NCBI GenBank assembly: GCA_965208275.1
Contig: OZ242331.1
Coordinates: 2,542,001-2,606,000, forward strand
Direction of reading: 5' to 3'
From: Bin5 sp022827195
GTDB taxonomy: Bacteria; Chloroflexota; Anaerolineae; Caldilineales; Caldilineaceae
DNA length: 64,000 nucleotides
Shown: positions 54,446-62,919 of the stretch, piece by piece
Layout: each line of letters starts with the position of its first letter
How positions within the stretch are numbered: position 1 is the first letter of the stretch
Made by a program: the position numbers and the translations under genes
The notes under the pieces: generated by a model
Database searches by the model: none
Seen by the model: only the letters and a program-made list of their open reading frames with translations
Told to the model about the DNA's origin: nothing

Positions 54446-55480
54446 ATGGCAAACGGCAAGTCAGACGCGGGGTCCTCCTGCGTCCGAATGGCATTCATTG
54501 GATGCGGCGGAATGGCGCGCAGCCACACCCGCCGCATCCTCAAGCAGCAGGATACAACCGAAATCTGTATGGTATGCGAACCCTCGGCACAGGCCTATGA
54601 AGCATTTTGCGAGTTGTTCGACGAAGCGGGTCAGGCGCCGCCTCCCAATGTGCCGGAGCTGGCAGAGGTGCTCCGGTGCAAGGAACTTGATGCAGTCTTC
54701 ATAATCACACCCCACGCACTGCATTTCAGCCAAGCAAGCGCCTGTCTGGAAGCAGGTCTGGATGTCTTGCTGGAGAAGCCGATGGTGATGAACGCGGAGG
54801 AGGCGGTCGCTCTCATCGACGTGCAGAGGCGAAGCGGCCGGCTTCTGTCGGTAGCCTTCAACGGCAGCATGTCGCCGCAGGTTCGAACCGCTGTCAAAAT
54901 GCTCCGCTCGGGTGCACTGGGAAAGATTCTGAATATTAGCGCGGTAGTCTGGCAGAACTGGCTGGTCCCCACCCACGGCCTCTGGCGCCAGGTTCCGGAA
55001 ATCGCCGGCGGCGGCTTCATGTTTGACACCGGTGCCCACATGCTCAATACTATCTCCGATCTGGCGGGCGAAGATTTCGCTGAGGTGGCCGCCTGGATGG
55101 ACAACCAGGGTGCCCGCGTCGACATACTTGGAGCCGTGATCGCCCGGCTGGCTTCGGGCGCGCTCGTGTCGATGAACGCCGCGGGCAACACCGGTTGCAA
55201 GATCGGTTCGGACGTACGCGTCATGTGCGAGAAGGGGATGTTGCAGACCGGCGTCTGGGGCGAGAGGCTCCTGGTGCAAGGACCCGAAGACGAGGCACTG
55301 AAGCCTGTCGAGCTGCCCGCTTCTCTTGGCACATGGCAGCAATTCCTGCGGGTAAGGTCCGGTGAGATGGAGAACCCCTGCCCGCCGGAGATCGGATTGC
55401 GGATGGCCCGTCTTTGGGATGCGATTCGGGCCTCTGCCGCCCAGGGGGGCTGTCCTGTAACGGTCGGTGCTTGCAGTTGA
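54446..55480 (+). CDS. Gfo/Idh/MocA family oxidoreductase
   Basis: About 344 residues. The Rossmann motif is F-I-G-C-G-G-M-A and the family signature E-K-P-M-V-M-N. ATG 54446 has AGGAG seven bases upstream; the open frame extends to 54107 but that part is not protein-like. It is an NAD(P)-dependent sugar or cyclitol dehydrogenase. It is followed 53 bases later by a ThuA protein, a pairing common in sugar catabolic clusters. Confidence 0.92.
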   Translation: MANGKSDAGSSCVRMAFIGCGGMARSHTRRILKQQDTTEICMVCEPSAQAYEAFCELFDEAGQAPPPNVPELAEVLRCKELDAVFIITPHALHFSQASACLEAGLDVLLEKPMVMNAEEAVALIDVQRRSGRLLSVAFNGSMSPQVRTAVKMLRSGALGKILNISAVVWQNWLVPTHGLWRQVPEIAGGGFMFDTGAHMLNTISDLAGEDFAEVAAWMDNQGARVDILGAVIARLASGALVSMNAAGNTGCKIGSDVRVMCEKGMLQTGVWGERLLVQGPEDEALKPVELPASLGTWQQFLRVRSGEMENPCPPEIGLRMARLWDAIRASAAQGGCPVTVGACS

Positions 55481-55533
55481 AATAGTTCAGAACGCAGCAG
55501 GGGCTGCACTTGTCATCAGACGGAGGAATCAGG

Positions 55534-56322
55534 ATGGGCGACATTCGCATAACGGTCTGGAATGAGTATCAACACGAAAAGGTAAACGAGTTTGTTGGCG
55601 GAATCTATCCCGACGGCATTCACGGGGCCATCGCCGAAGGGCTAAAGCAGCACGGGTTCAATTCCGTCCGAACTGCTACGCTGGACGAGCCGCAGCACGG
55701 CCTTACCGATGAAGTCCTGGCGGAGACCGATGTGCTGACATGGTGGGGTCATCGCGCCCACGCGCAGGTCTGTGACGAGGTCGTCGACAAGGTGCAGAAT
55801 CGCGTGTTGGAGGGGATGGGTCTGATCGTTTTGCACTCAGGCCACTTCTCGAAGATCTTCCGCAAGTTGATGGGCACGACGTGCAGTATCCACTGGCGCG
55901 AGGCGGACGAGAGAGAGCGGATCTGGGTGGTCAAGCCGTCGCACCCGATCGCGCACGGTCTGCCGCCCTACTTCGTCAATGAAGAGTGCGAGATGTACGG
56001 AGAGCTGTTTGACATCCCGACCCCGGACGATCTCGTGTTCGTCAGTTGGTTCGAGGGCGGCAATGTATTTCGCAGCGGGGCTTGCTTCCACCGCGGCAAC
56101 GGCAAGATCTTTTACTTCCGACCGGGCCATGAGACCTACCCGATTTTCCACCAGCCGATAATTCGCAGGGTGATCGCCAACGGCGTCCGGTGGGCGGCGC
56201 CTGCAGGCGGACCGGAATTTCCGTATACTGTACCTGGTACGGTCGGGCACATCGGGATCAACGAGAAGGAGCCGCACGAGACAATATCCGATAAGGGCTC
56301 TCTCCGAGAGAGGGTTGGCTAG
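55534..56322 (+). CDS. ThuA-like domain protein (trehalose-utilisation family)
   Basis: 262 residues. ThuA features: I-T-V-W-N-E-Y-x-H-E at the N-terminus, D-V-L-T-W-W-G-H and G-L-I-V-L-H-S-G-H-F-S-K, and C-E-M-Y-G-E-x-F-D-I-P-x-P-D. The glutamine-amidotransferase-like fold normally lacks the catalytic Cys, as here. GGAGG precedes ATG 55534 by seven bases; an upstream TTG (55510) is less likely. Role in keto-sugar processing is proposed for the family; precise reaction unknown. Confidence 0.92.
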   Translation: MGDIRITVWNEYQHEKVNEFVGGIYPDGIHGAIAEGLKQHGFNSVRTATLDEPQHGLTDEVLAETDVLTWWGHRAHAQVCDEVVDKVQNRVLEGMGLIVLHSGHFSKIFRKLMGTTCSIHWREADERERIWVVKPSHPIAHGLPPYFVNEECEMYGELFDIPTPDDLVFVSWFEGGNVFRSGACFHRGNGKIFYFRPGHETYPIFHQPIIRRVIANGVRWAAPAGGPEFPYTVPGTVGHIGINEKEPHETISDKGSLRERVG

Positions 56323-56505
56323 CGGGAAAGTTTCGGAAAGTCCCAGCTGGGCCAATCAGCCGGCGCGCTGGAAGCAGAAGACCGCGCTGCGGAACGCTTG
56401 AGTCATGGGTCAGCGATGGCGGCGTCTTCTCTGGGATGTTCTGTCTCAATTGCTGTTTCTGGCGCGTGGCAACCTGTTGCGGGATGCGCTGTATACTTGA
56501 GGAGA

Positions 56506-56527
56506 AGACGGGCGCATGCGCCCGTCT
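56506..56527. terminator. Bidirectional intrinsic terminator hairpin
   Basis: A perfect 22-base palindrome centred on CATG is followed on the plus strand by TTGTCTTG and on the minus strand by TCTCCTC. It lies between thuA and the tRNA gene, so it can end both convergent transcripts. Confidence 0.7.
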
Positions 56528-56540
56528 TTGTCTTGTAAGG

Positions 56541-56613
56541 CACCCCCTGTAGGAGTCGAACCTACGACCGACGGATTAGAAGTCCGTTGCTCTATCCTCT
56601 GAGCTAAGGGGGC
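56541..56613 (-). tRNA. tRNA-Arg(TCT)
   Basis: The minus strand folds as a complete cloverleaf. The acceptor stem GCCCCCT pairs with AGGGGGT through a terminal G-U. The D arm has GCTC...GAGC, the anticodon stem ACGGA/TCCGT presents TCT, and the T arm has GGTTCGACTCC. The discriminator base is G. CCA is not encoded (the next bases are CCT). It reads AGA/AGG arginine codons. Confidence 0.96.
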
Positions 56614-56745
56614 GTATCTGGACCGGGGCAACGGTCTTATCGCCCGACCACCTTTCTCTGCCAGTGCTCCATCCTCACTCTTCGCCGCCAAATTCCTGCA
56701 GGCCTGCGCTAAAGAAGAATCGTGCTCCGAAAAACGGAACATTGT

Positions 56746-57747
56746 TTACTCGGTCCCTTCGGTACTATCGCTTTCGTCGGCAGGTTGCTGGTCCTCGCCG
56801 AAGGGCGACATATTGGCAGGTCGTTGCAGCAAGCTGCCCATGCGAACGCGGGCAATTACGGCCAACTGGGGATTGCTTTCCGCAGCCAGTTGGTAGGCCT
56901 CCTCGAAGAGATCGAGAGCGGCGCCGGCGTCTCCTTCCACTTCGGCCACGCTGGCCAATAGAAAGTAGCCCTGGGGATTGGTCGGATCCAGCGCTATCGC
57001 TTCATCGCCCGCGATACGCGCCTCTTCCAAATCGTTTACCAGCAGCCGGATGGAGCCAACCGTCCACAAATAGGACACGTGCTGATCGGAGGGCACCATC
57101 GCCCTGGCCTCCTCCAAGGCCTGCCGGGAGCGCTCGCTCTGCCCCAATTTGTCACGGACGACGCCCTCCCATATCAGTAGTTCGGCGTCCGGCTGCGTCA
57201 GCTGGGCCTTGGCCGCTTCGATCGTCGACAGTGCATCTTCCCAGCGCCCCTCGAAGGACAGCTGCTGCAACGTTGTGATTGCCTCAGACGTCACAACCGT
57301 ATTGGGGTCCGGTGGAAAGACGTAGGTGAGCAGCGCCCAGACGACTGCCAGCACCGCGGCGATGGTTCCGACCGTGATGCCCAAACGACGGATAAGACGG
57401 CGCCGCGCGGTTGCGACGACTGCATCGAGCTGCCACCACATGCCCTCCGCCGGCGGATTGGCCTTGCGCAGTTGCTCCAACCCGCCTGCCACGTCAATCG
57501 AGCGCATGACGCGGCCCGCCTCGCGGCTCAGCTTACTGAGAAGACTGCCCCAGCGAGTCTGTTCCGGCCGGAGGTCCAAGCCGCTCGTCTCCAGCAGCGT
57601 GAAGCTCCCGTCGATCCTGTCCATCAGCTGCAGAAACGTTTCTACGTTGTCCCGGCGCAGCTGAACGATCAGGCGTTCCGCTTCGGCGAGATCTTCCCGC
57701 AAGCTGGTGGCCAGGCCCTGGCGTTCTTCGCGAACCGAATAGGCCAT
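56746..57747 (-). CDS. Membrane-anchored TPR protein
   Basis: 333 residues. A cytoplasmic helical N-terminal part (~1-115), one membrane helix (~125-145, I-A-A-V-L-A-V-V-W-A-L-L), then several tetratricopeptide-like repeats (~155-310) ending in an acidic tail. The start overlaps the stop of the preceding metallo-beta-lactamase-fold gene (TAATG), so the two are translationally coupled. Probably a scaffold for a protein complex at the membrane; partner unknown. Confidence 0.8.
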   Translation of the reverse strand: MAYSVREERQGLATSLREDLAEAERLIVQLRRDNVETFLQLMDRIDGSFTLLETSGLDLRPEQTRWGSLLSKLSREAGRVMRSIDVAGGLEQLRKANPPAEGMWWQLDAVVATARRRLIRRLGITVGTIAAVLAVVWALLTYVFPPDPNTVVTSEAITTLQQLSFEGRWEDALSTIEAAKAQLTQPDAELLIWEGVVRDKLGQSERSRQALEEARAMVPSDQHVSYLWTVGSIRLLVNDLEEARIAGDEAIALDPTNPQGYFLLASVAEVEGDAGAALDLFEEAYQLAAESNPQLAVIARVRMGSLLQRPANMSPFGEDQQPADESDSTEGTE

Positions 57748-58832
57748 TACAGCTCGGCCTCCTGTTCGACCTCCCGTCCTCCGTTCTGTTCGGACTGACC
57801 GATTGTTGGTGCGGGCAACGTTGCAGTTCCCGGCATCAGGGCGGGATCCGCACTCTGTTCACGCACCAGTACCGTGGCTGGCGCTGGAGGCGCGAATGCT
57901 CCGTTGCCCAGCTGGGCGCTGGCCATCTCTTCTTCCCGCTGAATCTCGCGATAGACCCGGTTGATACCAGACTTGATCTGGCTTTCAATCTTTGCCTTGC
58001 GCTCTAAGGGCACAGGGAACAACTCCAGCATTTCTCCAACGAGGCCACTCTTGGCTTCATTTTTGGTCTTGCCCGCGCGGTAGTAGTCGAGCACACGCCG
58101 ACGTTTGTACTGAATGTACTCCTCCACTTTTTCTGTGTCCTCCGGGCCGCACACCGGGCCGTGGCCCGGGACAAGCATCTCCGCCCCCAGTGAGCGGATG
58201 CGGCGCAGCGCATCGATCCATTCAAGCGAGTCGGCCTGGGCCATGTAGGGATGCTGGTCCACCCACAAGATGTCGCCGACGAATGCGATCTTCTCCTCCG
58301 GCAACCAGGCAATGCTCGTGGCCGGCGTGTGGCCGCCAACATAGATCAGTTTCATCTCCCGTCCCCCGTACTGCAGCCGTGCGGAGTCGGTAAAGGTGAC
58401 GTCGGGCAGAACGATCTCGATGTTGGTCAACTGCTCCTGTATATCCGGCTCCCTCTTGAAGCTGTTGTAGACGCGTTCCTTGAAGTTCTCGGTGTAGCCC
58501 GACATTTCTTTGAAGGCGCGCTCGTGGGCAATTACGGTCGTCGGCAGAAAGTACTGGTTGCCCAGGGCGTGGCCGCGGTGATGATCGGTGTTGAAGACGT
58601 AAAGGATTGGCCGGCCGGGCGCCTCCAGTTCGATCTGTTCACGCCAGTCCTTGGCCTGCTTTGGGATCAATGGCGTGTCAATCAGGATCAACCCCTCGTC
58701 GGTCACCATGAAACCCGGCGTACAGCCGCGATAGACGGTGTTAATGAAGACGCCCGGGGCAATTTCCTGCCGTTCGCCCAGGCCGGAAACTCCTATTCTG
58801 AATGATGCTCTGCGTCTGGCTGGCATTATCAT
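57747..58832 (-). CDS. Metallo-beta-lactamase fold hydrolase
   Basis: 361 residues. The zinc-binding motif is N-T-D-H-H-R-G-H, a slight variant of H-x-H-x-D-H in which the first His is Asn; later ligands are in Y-V-G-G-H-T-P, F-V-G-D-I-L and V-P-G-H-G-P. That suggests a variant zinc site. The C-terminal ~110 residues form a helical, Pro/Ala-ending extension. Cotranscribed with the TPR protein from the promoter at 58928-58957. Confidence 0.88.
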   Translation of the reverse strand: MIMPARRRASFRIGVSGLGERQEIAPGVFINTVYRGCTPGFMVTDEGLILIDTPLIPKQAKDWREQIELEAPGRPILYVFNTDHHRGHALGNQYFLPTTVIAHERAFKEMSGYTENFKERVYNSFKREPDIQEQLTNIEIVLPDVTFTDSARLQYGGREMKLIYVGGHTPATSIAWLPEEKIAFVGDILWVDQHPYMAQADSLEWIDALRRIRSLGAEMLVPGHGPVCGPEDTEKVEEYIQYKRRRVLDYYRAGKTKNEAKSGLVGEMLELFPVPLERKAKIESQIKSGINRVYREIQREEEMASAQLGNGAFAPPAPATVLVREQSADPALMPGTATLPAPTIGQSEQNGGREVEQEAEL

Positions 58833-58927
58833 GACCTCTGTTCAACCGAAGAGGGTAACCCGACTTGACCCCGACAACGACAGTCTCCAAGCCAATCTCA
58901 CTAAACTCAGTCCGAATTGCGCCATGA

Positions 58928-58957
58928 AGTTTACATTTCAAGGGGCCGATCTGTCAA
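58928..58957 (-). promoter_or_regulatory. Promoter of the MBL-TPR operon
   Basis: Minus-strand TTGACA (58952-58957) and TAAACT (58928-58933) with an 18-base spacer; start near 58921, about 88 bases before ATG 58832. Confidence 0.55.
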
Positions 58958-59022
58958 AGGGTACCGGGCCGCGCGGGCCGGCGGCAGATGAAGGAGCTCG
59001 GAATGGAAGGCGGATCCCTTAT

Positions 59023-59031
59023 GGATGGCGG
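59023..59031. repeat. Target-site duplication, left copy
   Basis: GGATGGCGG directly abuts the left inverted repeat of the insertion sequence and is identical to the right copy at 60491-60499. Confidence 0.9.
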
Positions 59032-59052
59032 GGGTGCATCCCGAATTATTGT

Positions 59053-60090
59053 CTAAGGCGACAAGCCAAGAAGCTGAAGTGAATGTATCGGGTGAGGGCT
59101 GAGCAAGGTGGAACGCAAAGCGAGCATGGCTTGTGCGCCGTTACGCGACCAACGCATGCCAGATTGTTTGAGACGTTGCTGAACGACGAGCTTACAGGCC
59201 GACTCGACAGTGCCGCTGCCGATGGGGTAACCGGCCTTGCGGAAGAGATGGTAGCGCAAGCGCCAGCGATTGTGGAAGAGATAGAGAATGGCTTTGTGGA
59301 CAGGGTCAGGCAGGGGCTGATGTTTGGGGTAGCGTAAGCGGATGTGGCGCAGGATGTGGCGCAGGTTGCCCGCAATCAGGAGCTGTTTTTGTGCGCAGAC
59401 CCAGGCCGAGGTCTGCTCTGAATCAGGCTCGAAGGTATGCTGTGCGATGAGCCACAGTTTTTCGACGGCATGCCACCAGTCGAGGATTTCGACGCAGTTG
59501 CCGTAACACATGCGCACGATGTTCCAGATCCAGGCTGCGCCGTCATTGACACTGCTCAGATAGTCAGCCTTCTCCACGCCCCGGCCACAGGCTTCGGCCC
59601 ACTGTTGCTGACAGAATTCAGCGGCATCCCACAGGCCGGCCCGGTAGCTATGGTCGGTCAACCGCGTGATGACCTTGCCTGTCAGCGCATCAAGCGTATG
59701 GCGTATCGCCGAAATTGCGACCGTTTTCACCTCCTTCCAGCCTTCGTTACGGATGTTGACCATCGCGCCATCCATCGAGATGTTCATTACCTGGCTCGGC
59801 GGCTCGGCTATCGTGCGCCCCATCTCCTCCGTCTCTTTGTCCGGCATCTCCATCGTGGCCTGCGCTTGCTGCGCCTGCTCTGTCACCAACTGCCCTCCAT
59901 ACGTTTCCACCAGTCGCTGCAGGCTGCTCTTGGAGAGGGGCACATGGGTCAATGCATGAAACAGTTCCGCCGTACGCGCATAGGGTATCTCACTGACCAG
60001 ACGCAACGCCTGTGCGATCGTCCCCCGCGACCAGCTATGCTGCTTCGTCAGCTGAAGTCGTTGGTCCAGGGGGGAAAACCCCCTGTCCAC
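59053..60090 (-). CDS. ISKra4-type transposase, catalytic part (frame 2)
   Basis: 345 residues containing the transposase core: N-I-S-M-D-G-A-M-V-N, D-G-A-A-W-I-W, I-L-D-W-W-H-A-V-E-K-L-W and G-S-G-T-V-E-S-A-C-K, together supplying the acidic catalytic residues. It opens V-D-R-G-F-S-P-L-D-Q-R-L-Q-L, matching the middle of intact family members, so it is the C-terminal part of a split protein. Joined to the upstream frame it would give a 450-residue transposase. Confidence 0.85.
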   Translation of the reverse strand: MDRGFSPLDQRLQLTKQHSWSRGTIAQALRLVSEIPYARTAELFHALTHVPLSKSSLQRLVETYGGQLVTEQAQQAQATMEMPDKETEEMGRTIAEPPSQVMNISMDGAMVNIRNEGWKEVKTVAISAIRHTLDALTGKVITRLTDHSYRAGLWDAAEFCQQQWAEACGRGVEKADYLSSVNDGAAWIWNIVRMCYGNCVEILDWWHAVEKLWLIAQHTFEPDSEQTSAWVCAQKQLLIAGNLRHILRHIRLRYPKHQPLPDPVHKAILYLFHNRWRLRYHLFRKAGYPIGSGTVESACKLVVQQRLKQSGMRWSRNGAQAMLALRSTLLSPHPIHSLQLLGLSP

Positions 60091-60406
60091 AATCGGGACA
60101 GCGGCGATGGGCCCGCTTTACTTTCACTTCGCCCTCGGCATCTATCACCGTACGCGTACGCCGCCCGTTCGACTTCATCTCCTGCCCACACTGCGGACAG
60201 TTCGCTTCCTCGTACCTCCCATCTCCATGTTGCAGCACGAAATCGCCCAGCATCTCGCCCATCAACTCCCGCCGCGCCTGCGCCATCTTCTCCGTTATGT
60301 CGTCAAAGGTCGCCTGCGGATGCTCTTCCCCCCACTCCCACATCTCCTCAAACATCTCCTCCGCCCCGCGTATAAATTTCGCCTTCGCTTCTTCTCGTTT
60401 CATCAT
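60035..60406 (-). CDS. ISKra4-type transposase, N-terminal part (frame 1)
   Basis: A 123-residue frame holding a helical N-terminus and a zinc-ribbon (C-P-Q-C-G near 70 and C-P-D-C-G near 105). After C-G-Q-G-V-F-P-P it leaves frame with the catalytic part. Removing one C from the C6 run (plus-strand G6 at ~60068-60073) joins the two frames exactly. Either a +1 programmed shift or a disabling one-base insertion. Confidence 0.8.
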   Translation of the reverse strand: MMKREEAKAKFIRGAEEMFEEMWEWGEEHPQATFDDITEKMAQARRELMGEMLGDFVLQHGDGRYEEANCPQCGQEMKSNGRRTRTVIDAEGEVKVKRAHRRCPDCGQGVFPPGPTTSADEAA

Positions 60407-60490
60407 TCCACCCCTTTCTCCATTTCCCTTTCGTCTTCCCTCCTTTCAGTCTACCCTTCTTACACCTCTACAAAAATCTGGGATGCACCC

Positions 60491-60499
60491 GGATGGCGG
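60491..60499. repeat. Target-site duplication, right copy
   Basis: GGATGGCGG immediately after the right inverted repeat, identical to 59023-59031. Confidence 0.9.
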
Positions 60500-60526
60500 C
60501 GGCGAATGTAGGTTATCAAGGCTACA

Positions 60527-60535
60527 TGCTATAAT
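60527..60535 (+). promoter_or_regulatory. Extended -10 promoter of the phosphofructokinase gene
   Basis: TG-C-TATAAT at 60527-60535 is a perfect extended -10 box with no good -35. It lies 37 bases outside the right end of the insertion sequence and predicts a start near 60542. Confidence 0.55.
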
Positions 60536-60608
60536 GCAGGGTGACAGCATTGCCTCTCAATCGGAGGCGGCTATTGGGTGAATCTTCGCCGCGAATGGAG
60601 GGCGGCAA

Positions 60609-62891
60609 ATGGACTCAGATACACCGGCTCGCCTTGGCGTACTCACCAGCGGAGGCGACGCGCAAGGTATGAATGCAGCTGTGCGAGCGGCGGTACGCGC
60701 GGCGCTGGAGGTGGGAGCAGAAGTATACGGCATCTTTGAAGGGTTTCAGGGAATCATCGAAGGAGGCAGCCTGATCCGCCCCTTCTCTTGGGACTCCGTT
60801 GGGGGCGTGCTGCAGCAGGGCGGGACGCTCCTGGGAACGGCGCGCAGCCCGGACTTTCTGCACCGAGAAGGCCGCAAGGAAGCCGTTTACAATCTGGTCC
60901 AGGTGGGAATGAACCGCCTTATTGTTATTGGCGGCGATGGCAGTCTGACAGGTGCGCAGGTGCTGCGCGAGGAATGGACCTCGCTCATCGAGGAGCTGAT
61001 CGCCGAGGGGCGGCTTACGCCGTCAGTAGCTGAAAGGCATAGCTTTCTGGCCGTCGCCGGGCTGGTCGGTTCGATCGACAATGACATGTTCGGAACGGAC
61101 CTGACGATAGGAACCGACTCGGCCCTGCACCGGATCACCGAGGCGCTCGATGCCATCACCAGCACCGCCGCCAGCCACCAAAGGGCCTTTGTCGTTGAGG
61201 TGATGGGCCATCACTGCGGCTACCTGGCGCTGATGGGGGCGCTGGCCTCGGGTGCGGACTTTGCCCTGATCCCCGAGAGCCCGCCCAACCTCGACGAGTG
61301 GGAAGAGAAGATGTGTTCGATACTGCGCTCCGGCCGCGAAATGGGGCGGCGGGACAGTATCGTTGTGGTGGCGGAGGGTGCGCACGACCGGCATGGCAAT
61401 CCGATCACGAGCGCATACGTGAGGGACGTGTTGACAAAATACCTGGGCGAAGAGGCGCGGGTGACTGTGCTTGGCCACGTGCAGCGCGGCGGTTCGCCCA
61501 GCGCGTACGATCGAGTGCTGGCAACGTTGCTGGGGGCTGCGGCTGCCGATGCCGTGCTCAAAGCGGGGCCGAGAGACGAGGCGGTACTGATCGGCATCCA
61601 GAACAACAAGATTGTTCATCAGCCGTTGACCGACTGTGTGGCGCAGACGAGAGAGGTCAACAGATGCATTCACGAGTGCGACTTCGAAGAGGCGATGCAG
61701 TACCGCGGCAAAGCGTACATTGACTCTTTCCGCATTCTTCGCACGCTGATTCGGGCCAATCCACGCCCGCCTCGACCGGACCAGAAGCGGCTTCGGGTGG
61801 CGGTCATGACGGGCGGGGCACCGGCGCCGGGCATGAACGCGGCCACCCGCGCCATGGTACGGCTGCTGGAGGACAGCGGCCACATTCCGCTCGGCGTCAA
61901 GAGGGGCTGCCGCGGCCTGATCAACGACGACATTCAGGAGATGAACTGGATGACGGTCAACGGTTGGGCGCCGACGGGCGGATCCGAGCTCGGCAGCAGC
62001 CGCAAGTGCCCGGAGGGGGCGGAAATGTACGCTGCCGCCCAGTCGTTGGAGAGGCACCGGGTCGACGCAATCGTGATGATCGGCGGCTGGGCCGGCTATC
62101 ACGCCTTACATCGACTCTACGAAGAGCGGCACAACTTCCCGGCCTTCAACATCCCTCTGCTTTGTATTCCAGCCAGCATCAACAACAATTTGCCGGGCTC
62201 CGAGTTGAGCATCGGCGCCGACACGGCCCTCAACAGCATTGTCGAAGTCGTGGACAAGATCAAGCAGTCCGCCGTGGCCTTCAACCGTTGCTTCATTGTC
62301 GAGGTGATGGGCCGCTACTGTGGATACCTCGCGCTGATGAGTGCCATTGCCACCGGCGCGGAACGCGTCTACATGCATGAGGAAGGCATCACGCTGAAGG
62401 ATCTTGAACGGGACATCGAGCTGTTGAAGCAAGGCTTTCAGCAGGGCAAACGCCTGGGCCTCATGATCCGAAACGAGGCAGCCAACTCCTTCTATACCAC
62501 GCCGTTCATCGCAGCCTTATTCGACGAGGAGGGCGGCGACCTTTTCGAGGTGCGGCAGTCGATTCTGGGTCATCTTCAGCAGGGCGGCAACCCTTCGCCC
62601 TTCGACCGGATCCTGGCCGCACGGCTGGCTTGGGAAGCAGTACGCCGCATCGAAGAGATGGATCAGCGGCATCAGGCCAAAAGTTATACAGAGGTGGGGG
62701 CCATGTGTCTGGGAATCCAGGAGGGAGATGTCAGGGCAACGCCGCTCTACATGGTGCCGCGCCTGATGGATGCAGAATTCCAGCGGCCGCATGAGCAGTG
62801 GTGGATGGAGCTGCGGCCGGTGGCGCGCATGTTGGCGCAGCCCAGCCCTGCCTACTTCCGTAAGGCGGAATTTGCGGGGGAGGCCAGTTGA
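60609..62891 (+). CDS. pfkA: Tandem-domain (eukaryote-like) ATP-dependent 6-phosphofructokinase
   Basis: 760 residues, twice the bacterial length, made of two PFK domains. The N-half (~1-385) is catalytic: T-S-G-G-D-A-Q-G-M-N-A-A, I-G-G-D-G-S for ATP (Gly instead of the Asp of PPi enzymes), and S-I-D-N-D with the catalytic Asp. The C-half (~395-760) has lost these: T-G-G-A-P-A-P-G-M-N-A-A, G-G-W-A-G and S-I-N-N-N. This mirrors fungal and animal PFK, where the second half became the allosteric site. It makes fructose-1,6-bisphosphate. GGAGG lies seven bases upstream of the ATG. Confidence 0.93.
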   Translation: MDSDTPARLGVLTSGGDAQGMNAAVRAAVRAALEVGAEVYGIFEGFQGIIEGGSLIRPFSWDSVGGVLQQGGTLLGTARSPDFLHREGRKEAVYNLVQVGMNRLIVIGGDGSLTGAQVLREEWTSLIEELIAEGRLTPSVAERHSFLAVAGLVGSIDNDMFGTDLTIGTDSALHRITEALDAITSTAASHQRAFVVEVMGHHCGYLALMGALASGADFALIPESPPNLDEWEEKMCSILRSGREMGRRDSIVVVAEGAHDRHGNPITSAYVRDVLTKYLGEEARVTVLGHVQRGGSPSAYDRVLATLLGAAAADAVLKAGPRDEAVLIGIQNNKIVHQPLTDCVAQTREVNRCIHECDFEEAMQYRGKAYIDSFRILRTLIRANPRPPRPDQKRLRVAVMTGGAPAPGMNAATRAMVRLLEDSGHIPLGVKRGCRGLINDDIQEMNWMTVNGWAPTGGSELGSSRKCPEGAEMYAAAQSLERHRVDAIVMIGGWAGYHALHRLYEERHNFPAFNIPLLCIPASINNNLPGSELSIGADTALNSIVEVVDKIKQSAVAFNRCFIVEVMGRYCGYLALMSAIATGAERVYMHEEGITLKDLERDIELLKQGFQQGKRLGLMIRNEAANSFYTTPFIAALFDEEGGDLFEVRQSILGHLQQGGNPSPFDRILAARLAWEAVRRIEEMDQRHQAKSYTEVGAMCLGIQEGDVRATPLYMVPRLMDAEFQRPHEQWWMELRPVARMLAQPSPAYFRKAEFAGEAS

Positions 62892-62919
62892 CGAGGGAAG
62901 CGAGGGAGGCGAGCGGTCT

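Larger units (their letters stand above)
59032..60490 (-). mobile_element. ISKra4-like insertion sequence with perfect 9-bp target duplication
   Basis: The 1459-base element is bounded by inverted repeats beginning GGGTGCATCCC (59032-59042 and complement of 60480-60490) that continue with partial matches for ~20 bases. It is flanked by the identical nine-base duplication GGATGGCGG. It carries one transposase gene split into two overlapping frames. Intact ends and duplication indicate recent transposition into the gap between the MBL operon and the phosphofructokinase gene. Confidence 0.92.
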
